Shown piece after piece: positions 28,599 through 33,042 of a stretch of 33,042 nucleotides of DNA. The notes beneath the pieces were generated by a model that was not told the origin of the DNA, did not search any database, and saw only the letters and a list, made by a program, of their open reading frames with translations. The DNA is from a virus. Location of the stretch: positions 1-33,042 of IMG/VR virus record IMGVR_UViG_3300049448_000349; one strand, given 5' to 3'. Position 1 is the first letter of the stretch. Every line of letters starts with the position of its first letter. The position numbers were made by a program, and so were the translations under genes.

Positions 28599-28962
28599 TT
28601 TTGATGGTGTGATCCATCATTACTCTAGAGGTTGGCAGGATGGGGCTATCTATGATGATGCTGTCCCTGGATTCTTTGAATGGTTAAAAATAACGCAGAA
28701 GCACTTTCGGATCGTTATCTATTCTTCTCGATCGGATACACCTGAAGGTATTGAATTAATGAAAGATTGGCTAACTAAACAATACGCTGTATGGCTTCGT
28801 GGAACCGGGAATGTAGGGGTCATTGAGGAGATTGAGTTTTCTAATGTTAAGCCACCCGCTTGGTTGACTATTGATGATCGAGCAATTCACTTTAAGGGTG
28901 ATTGGTCTGCACCGGAACTTAGTGTTGATGCTATGCTTAACTTTAAACCATGGAATGGCTAG
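28567..28962 (+). CDS. HAD-like hydrolase/phosphatase
   Basis: 131 residues. HAD motif I is CIDFDGVIHHY (9-19), motif II the serine in VIYSSRSD, and motif IV the acidic pair in WLTIDDRAIHF; the cap is reduced. A small-molecule phosphatase, or a nucleotide/polynucleotide 3' phosphatase, is expected. Its location between the SbcD- and SbcC-like genes suggests DNA end processing or nucleotide clean-up, but this is positional evidence. The stop abuts the SbcC ATG. Confidence 0.72.
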   Translation: MSSFKPTLCIDFDGVIHHYSRGWQDGAIYDDAVPGFFEWLKITQKHFRIVIYSSRSDTPEGIELMKDWLTKQYAVWLRGTGNVGVIEEIEFSNVKPPAWLTIDDRAIHFKGDWSAPELSVDAMLNFKPWNG

Positions 28963-30747
28963 ATGAAACGGGTCGATTTAATACGAGTTGACCTGTCAAA
29001 CTTTCGTTCCTTTGTGCGGGCTACTAGTATTGAGTTTAGTCCTAGTGCTGGGCTGAAGCTTATTAGTGGCAGCAATGAAATGGAACCTGCACTGGGGGCA
29101 AATGGTGCGGGCAAGTCTACTGTATGGGATGCGGTATGTTGGTGTGTATCTGATAGATCGATCAAGGGGCTTAGGACATCTGAGTTAGTTAGTTATGGTA
29201 AGGATAAGACTCAAGTAACAACGTATTGGGATATTGAAGGTATAATAGTTAGAGTGGACCGCACGGGTCCACCCAGTCATGTCTTTATTGATGGTGATCC
29301 AGCCACCACAGAAGATGTTGAGCGTCTATTAGGATTGTCTCGGTCTAGATTTCTCAACTCAGTGATCTTTGGGCAAGCTGTACCCCTGTTTATAGACCTA
29401 CCCGTACCGGCACGTGGAGACCTGCTGGACGAGGTCTTAGATCTCGAGCTATGGATGCAGGCCGCAGATAAAGCTAGTGTACAGCACCGGAGCAAGGCTG
29501 CAGAGCTGGTGGAACTACAGAATACCATTGCAAGGGTCACTGGCCGCATAGAAGGTCTCCCAGATGTCGATAGACTAGCTGAAATGGAGGGTAACTGGGA
29601 GGATGAAAGAAAGGCTAGAGTACGTCAGTTAAAGACCAGGCTTAAGATTGTACAGGGTGAATTGAGAACATTAGGCATTCCAACTGAGGATGTAGTTGTA
29701 GATGTTGCAGCTCGAAAGAAGGAGTACGAAGCTCAGCGGTATAGGCTGCACGCATACGAAAGGGAAAGTGGAAAGCTTAGGGCAAAGTGGGATAGGTTTG
29801 TTGAGGAGATGACATTTATTGAAGAGAATAGTGCATGTCCCGTCTGCGGGCAGGATATTGGGAAGGAGTACGCTGAAATCCATGGTCAACACCTGAAGGA
29901 AGGGTGCGAGAAGGCATTTGAAGAGCTTGAGGCCCAGAAATCGCTGATAGAACGTGCTGCAAATCGACTAAAAGCCTTAGAATCGGCTTGGACGGCCGCC
30001 ATGCAAGCAGAATCTGCAGCCAAGCAAGCATTTGCAGTGATAAAGGCTAACGTGGTAGCAAAAACCAGGGAGGTAAAAGGCCTTCAGGAACAGGTAGACC
30101 AAGCTAATGCTGAAGTAAATCCCTATACAGAACAGAAGATCAAGGCTTTACATGATAAGGATCTTCTTGAAGCTGAATTACTATTTAAGCGAGATGAGGA
30201 AAAAGCACAGGTATCCCATCTTGCAAAACTTAACTATTGGCGGCAGGGGTTTAGAAAGGTTCGCTTGTTCTGTCTTGAAAACGTATTACAAGAGTTAACA
30301 GTAGAAACAAGGAATTCTCTGTTAGCATTGGGATTGATTGGTTGGAAGATTGCCTTTAAAACAGCAACAGAGACCAAGTCTGGATCAGTAAAGTTAGGTG
30401 TGCAGGTGGATGTTCACCCACCAAATGCTACACATGGTAGGTTTAGTAAGTTTGATGTCTTAAGTGGTGGTGAAGGGCAGCGGGCAAGACTGGCGGGTAG
30501 TTTGGGTCTTGCCAGTCTGGTGCAAAGATGGGCAGGAGTCCACTATAACTTTGAAGTGTGGGATGAACCGACCGCGTGGTTGTCCTCTGAGGGTGTTGAG
30601 AATTTGTTGGATTGTTTGTCTTACAGGGCAGATTCACAACAAAAGAGTGTTTGGTTGTGTGATCATAGAGCATTGATGCATAGTTCCTTTGCAGAGACTT
30701 ATTCAGTCGTAAAAAATAATTTAGGAAGCCACTGGGAAAGGGTTTAG
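28963..30747 (+). CDS. sbcC: SbcC/Rad50-like ATPase (gp46-like)
   Basis: 594 residues. Walker A is GANGAGKSTVWDAVCW (45-60), followed by the Q-loop-type IFGQAV; coiled-coil arms run from about 165 to 290 and 300 to 420 with the zinc hook CPVC (292-295) at the tip. The ABC signature LSGGEGQRARLAGSLG lies near 500 and Walker B with VWDEPTAWLS follows, then the D-loop. It is the partner of the SbcD-like nuclease. The length is that of compact phage gp46 proteins rather than bacterial SbcC. Confidence 0.87.
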   Translation: MKRVDLIRVDLSNFRSFVRATSIEFSPSAGLKLISGSNEMEPALGANGAGKSTVWDAVCWCVSDRSIKGLRTSELVSYGKDKTQVTTYWDIEGIIVRVDRTGPPSHVFIDGDPATTEDVERLLGLSRSRFLNSVIFGQAVPLFIDLPVPARGDLLDEVLDLELWMQAADKASVQHRSKAAELVELQNTIARVTGRIEGLPDVDRLAEMEGNWEDERKARVRQLKTRLKIVQGELRTLGIPTEDVVVDVAARKKEYEAQRYRLHAYERESGKLRAKWDRFVEEMTFIEENSACPVCGQDIGKEYAEIHGQHLKEGCEKAFEELEAQKSLIERAANRLKALESAWTAAMQAESAAKQAFAVIKANVVAKTREVKGLQEQVDQANAEVNPYTEQKIKALHDKDLLEAELLFKRDEEKAQVSHLAKLNYWRQGFRKVRLFCLENVLQELTVETRNSLLALGLIGWKIAFKTATETKSGSVKLGVQVDVHPPNATHGRFSKFDVLSGGEGQRARLAGSLGLASLVQRWAGVHYNFEVWDEPTAWLSSEGVENLLDCLSYRADSQQKSVWLCDHRALMHSSFAETYSVVKNNLGSHWERV

Positions 30748-30751
30748 TTAT

Positions 30752-30762
30752 CGTATAAAATA
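30752..30762 (+). promoter_or_regulatory. CGTATAAAATA element before 30786
   Basis: TATAAA at 30754-30759 in the 38-base gap after sbcC. It would start a transcript near 30766, 20 bases before the ATG. It is similar to elements before 9154 and 22503 and is the best promoter candidate for the queD-queE operon. Confidence 0.45.
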
Positions 30763-30785
30763 AGTATTCAGCTGTGGGGATAGCT

Positions 30786-31061
30786 ATGGTATGGATCCCT
30801 CCTCAAGATATTAACCTCTCTCCACCTCCTGAAGATGGTGAAGAATTAAAGAAGACATTGATGCGTCGTCGGGAGATACGTGGCACAGGTGTATGTGCCA
30901 TGTGTGAGAATTCGGTATTTGGTCGTGATTTAACACTTGATAATGATGATGGTATTTGTGAGCTCGGGGATTTTGAAGGGGGAGATATTTTGTGTTTTTG
31001 GTGCTTTGAGGATTACGTATTTGGTGACCCTAATGACTTTACACCTGGAGGACATGCGTGA
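30786..31061 (+). CDS. Zinc-ribbon protein, 91 aa
   Basis: ATG at 30786 follows GGGG-ATAGCT; GTG at 30774 is less well placed. CAMCEN (37-42) and CFWCFE (70-75) form two CxxC knuckles. The protein is otherwise acidic, with a proline-rich start. It opens the queD-queE operon and overlaps queD. Function unknown. Confidence 0.55.
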   Translation: MVWIPPQDINLSPPPEDGEELKKTLMRRREIRGTGVCAMCENSVFGRDLTLDNDDGICELGDFEGGDILCFWCFEDYVFGDPNDFTPGGHA

Positions 31062-31513
31062 TGTATCAGGTAGTCAAGCGCTACGGTCATGAAGAAGGTT
31101 GGTCTTGTACATTCCGGCAACATCGAGCAACTCACTCTCATTGCCGGTTTATACATGGTTACCCACTAGCATTTGAAATCACTTTTGAATGCGAATTTCT
31201 TGATGCTCGTAACTGGTGTATAGACTTTGGTGGACTGAAGCCACTAAAGGCTTGGCTCCAGTCAATGTTTGATCACAAGATGCTTGTTGCGGAAGATGAT
31301 CCGCAGATTGAGTTCTTTAAGCTAATCGCAGACGGTGGTAATGCCATTGCCGACATTGTTATTGTACCCGATGTTGGATGTGAAAAGTTTGCTGAAATGG
31401 CCTATTATGAAGCGGATCGAATACTTGGGGAGATTGGAGAGAAGCCTAGGGTTAAATTGAGGTCTGTGCGAGTGTCTGAGCATGGAGGCAATAGTGCCAT
31501 CTTCTCAGGATGA
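31061..31513 (+). CDS. queD: QueD, 6-carboxytetrahydropterin synthase
   Basis: 150 residues; ATG at 31061 (GTG at 31058 also possible, GGAGG upstream). It converts dihydroneopterin triphosphate, the FolE product, to 6-carboxytetrahydropterin. Pattern: HRATHSHCRFIHGYPLAFEI (21-40) with catalytic Cys28 and His32, WCIDFGGLKPLK (52-63), FDHKMLVAEDDP (70-81), SVRVSEH (135-141). The usual HGH zinc motif reads HGY (Tyr34), so one zinc His is missing or supplied by His25 or His27. The WCIDFGGLK/FDHK signature is otherwise typical of QueD in phages. Confidence 0.85.
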   Translation: MYQVVKRYGHEEGWSCTFRQHRATHSHCRFIHGYPLAFEITFECEFLDARNWCIDFGGLKPLKAWLQSMFDHKMLVAEDDPQIEFFKLIADGGNAIADIVIVPDVGCEKFAEMAYYEADRILGEIGEKPRVKLRSVRVSEHGGNSAIFSG

Positions 31514-31754
31514 TTTTTTTGAGTTTCGGCCGAGAGGTGTCTTAGCTCATCGAGGTGATCGATTGGAGCAGCTTCGCGAATTACGGCAAGCTGGTGCACC
31601 TCGTTTTATGGTGCGACATAATCAATTAAGTCTGTGGGCATACAGACAAGCGTTAAAGAACCCTGCATACTTTTGCAAGGATGTAACCATTCCTGGTCTG
31701 CAAGAGAATTTCGTTAAGTTTGTTATGATACACTATACAGCGGGACGAACATAA
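31494..31754 (+). CDS. Small protein, 86 aa, unknown
   Basis: GTG at 31494 has GGAGG five bases upstream inside the end of queD; an ATG at 31482 lacks a ribosome site. The product contains a basic helix (LEQLRELRQAGAPRFMVRH) and LSLWAYRQALKNPAYFCKD. No family is recognised. It overlaps queD and queE (TAATG), so it is part of the operon. Confidence 0.55.
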   Translation: MPSSQDDFFEFRPRGVLAHRGDRLEQLRELRQAGAPRFMVRHNQLSLWAYRQALKNPAYFCKDVTIPGLQENFVKFVMIHYTAGRT

Positions 31755-32458
31755 TGCCCGATACGATCCTCATAGCGGAATTGTTTGGTCCTGTTCTGCA
31801 AGGGGAGGGTGCACTAGCGGGAAAGGCTAGTCACTTTATTCGCACTAGTGGTTGCAGTTACCGTTGCACTTGGTGTGACTCTATGCACGCTGTTGACCCA
31901 GATCAGATTCAAGCAAATTCTAGAAAGATGCCTATTGAAGATATTCTTAGAGAGGTAGAGGAACTACCAAAGGTTCCCTGGGTTACATTATCTGGTGGTG
32001 ATCCGGTTGCTTGGGATTTGACTCATTTATGTCTTGAATTAAAGATGATGGGTTACAAGGTTGCTGTTGAAACGCAAGGTGCATTGTGGAATGACTGGCT
32101 TGAATTTTCTACCTTTGTAACCTGTTCCCCCAAACCACCCAGTAGTGGGATGGTGGATAGGCTGGACATTGCAATCTTACAAAAGTATTCAGTTAGGTTT
32201 CATGACAATATGGTGTTCAAGATAGTTGCTTTTGATGATGAAGATCTTGACTTTGTTCAACGTATACATCGCGCCTTCCCAATGATTCCGATGTACATCA
32301 CGGCTGGTACTCCGGCAGGTGAAGTGTTTGTCCGCAGGAACATTATCGAAGGGTTCCGCAAGATATCTGAATCTGTATTAAAACGTCCTCAGTTATTTGA
32401 TGTGACGGTGGGTATACAACAACATGCCCTAATGTATGGGCGGGAGTTGGGGAGATAG
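31754..32458 (+). CDS. queE: QueE, 7-carboxy-7-deazaguanine synthase
   Basis: 234 residues, radical SAM enzyme that rearranges 6-carboxytetrahydropterin to 7-carboxy-7-deazaguanine. FGPVLQGEGALAGKASHFIR (11-30) is the QueE N-terminus, the cluster motif is CSYRCTWC (34-41, CX3CX2C), then CDSMHAVD and WVTLSGGDPV, where the usual GGEP reads GGDP. IQQHALMYG near the C-terminus fits QueE. The length is normal. It follows QueD and completes the pathway between QueD and QueC. Confidence 0.9.
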   Translation: MPDTILIAELFGPVLQGEGALAGKASHFIRTSGCSYRCTWCDSMHAVDPDQIQANSRKMPIEDILREVEELPKVPWVTLSGGDPVAWDLTHLCLELKMMGYKVAVETQGALWNDWLEFSTFVTCSPKPPSSGMVDRLDIAILQKYSVRFHDNMVFKIVAFDDEDLDFVQRIHRAFPMIPMYITAGTPAGEVFVRRNIIEGFRKISESVLKRPQLFDVTVGIQQHALMYGRELGR

Positions 32459-32623
32459 ATGGAAGAGATTCGCTTTACCGAGTGTCCGGAATGCGGTAAA
32501 GAGGTAAAGTATCTGTGGGATGGAGGAGTCATCCCAACGGAACAATACGTTTTGATTGTCGATTCGATATATCATACCAAGTGCTGGGAGAAGTTAGTTG
32601 ACGAGCACCCGACAGAAGGTTAA
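32459..32623 (+). CDS. Small zinc-binding protein, 54 aa
   Basis: ATG directly at the queE stop (GGGGAGATAG before it); stop TAA at 32621-32623. CPECGK (9-14) with CWEK and His41-region (YHTKCWEK) suggests a CxxC...HxxxC zinc site. Function unknown; the coupling is consistent with the operon. Confidence 0.5.
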   Translation: MEEIRFTECPECGKEVKYLWDGGVIPTEQYVLIVDSIYHTKCWEKLVDEHPTEG

Positions 32624-33017
32624 TCTATTCTGGTCTGATATTGATCACGCGAGTAATCGTTTGATTAAGAAGATGCGAGAGGATTCAATTGTAAAGCCTA
32701 CAAGTATAATCATGCCGGTATATCGTGGTGGATTAGTTCCTGGTTCAATGCTTGCCTATGAGTTTGATATTAAGGAGTTGATATGTATTGATCCAAAGAT
32801 TAGTTATGTTATGTCTCATTACTCTGATTTGATAGTTGTTGATGACGTTTATGACACGGGTTCGACTTTTGCAAAATTGCAAAACTTCTACCCACACGCT
32901 ACTTACGTCGCATTGTTCTCCAAGATTCCTTACGGTTGTCATTACTATGGTAAGCTGGTGGATCCAGATGATTGGTTGGTGTTCCCTTGGGCAAAGAATG
33001 ATGAAGTAAACAGATGA
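32598..33017 (+). CDS. Phosphoribosyltransferase, type I (purine PRT-like)
   Basis: 139 residues from TTG at 32598, with GGGAGAAG seven bases upstream; no better start exists before the fold begins. The PRPP-binding signature is LIVVDDVYDTGST (78-90) after the strand IIMPVYRGGLVPGSMLA (37-53), as in xanthine/hypoxanthine PRTs. The hood is reduced. It converts a free base and PRPP to a nucleotide. Adjacent to queDE it could return released guanine to the pool, or activate a deazapurine base. Confidence 0.75.
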   Translation: MTSTRQKVNLFWSDIDHASNRLIKKMREDSIVKPTSIIMPVYRGGLVPGSMLAYEFDIKELICIDPKISYVMSHYSDLIVVDDVYDTGSTFAKLQNFYPHATYVALFSKIPYGCHYYGKLVDPDDWLVFPWAKNDEVNR

Positions 33018-33042
33018 ACCGTTACGAAGACCCAAAAGATCC
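33014..33042 (+). CDS. Start of a gene cut by the window end
   Basis: ATGA overlap with the phosphoribosyltransferase stop; nine codons visible (MNRYEDPKD). Too short to assign. Confidence 0.35.

Noticed and set aside
1-33042. CRISPR arrays, tRNAs, rRNAs, insertion sequences, integrase or attachment sites
   Set aside because: I looked for regularly spaced repeats, cloverleaf ends, transposase or integrase motifs and found none.

Overview
The window is an internal piece of a tailed double-stranded DNA phage genome (Caudoviricetes-type) or a closely related prophage or metagenomic phage contig. The signs are near-continuous small genes with ATGA, TAATG and GTGA overlaps, a phage-style replication and recombination set, many unrecognised small proteins, intrinsic terminators only at a few operon ends, and no ribosomal, tRNA or metabolic housekeeping genes. 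No structural or lysis genes are present and both ends cut through genes, so the genome is larger than 33 kb. The sequence does not identify the host.

Layout. (1) 1-2374, minus strand: three proteins with ParB-like domains, apparently regulators or DNA-binding proteins. A control region at 2375-2694 is rich in TTGCAA palindromes and carries divergent promoters. (2) 2695-4860, plus strand: a small ORF, a long intergenic region with palindromes and a 30-nt alternating purine/pyrimidine tract, an AT-hook protein behind a hairpin-rich leader, and a protein with a (CCAACA)n repeat. (3) 4921-7963: an unknown protein, three small proteins and a DnaB-type helicase with a cysteine-rich insertion. (4) 7971-9047: a divergent pair of small DNA-associated proteins around another TTGCAA control region. 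(5) 9154-17272: a DNA-modification block with GTP cyclohydrolase I, SDR oxidoreductase, radical SAM enzyme, SAM methyltransferase, QueC, a HTH protein, a pyrophosphatase-like protein, a PIG-L/LmbE deacetylase, a GT4-type glycosyltransferase and a DpdA-like DNA transglycosylase. (6) 17259-30747: sliding clamp, a UDG/3'-5' exonuclease fusion, a separate family A polymerase, clamp loader, SSB-like protein, RecA/UvsX-like recombinase, a PD-(D/E)XK nuclease, and SbcD- and SbcC-like proteins with a HAD-like protein between them. (7) 30786-33042: QueD, QueE and a phosphoribosyltransferase among small zinc-ribbon proteins.

How it fits together. FolE, QueD, QueE and QueC make preQ0 (7-cyano-7-deazaguanine) from GTP, and DpdA exchanges it for guanine in DNA. 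No QueF, amidotransferase-QueC or ArcS is visible, so the known conversions to preQ1 or archaeosine-like bases are not encoded here. Instead DpdA is the last gene of a run that holds a glycosyltransferase plus a PIG-L deacetylase, the same enzyme pairing that makes GlcN-containing products in GPI, mycothiol and bacillithiol synthesis. An SDR, a radical SAM enzyme and a methyltransferase lie upstream. The most interesting reading is a hypermodified, possibly glycosylated and N-deacetylated 7-deazaguanine in the phage DNA. That is inference; the enzyme families themselves are well supported by motifs.

Regulation. Sigma-70-like promoters with a TTGCAA -35 box sit on inverted repeats of the same hexamer at 378-431, 2424-2568 and 8379-8408. 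A second motif, CGTATAWWA, precedes four plus-strand genes or operons (4921, 9154, 22503, 30786). At least two translation starts have their Shine-Dalgarno sequence inside a hairpin.
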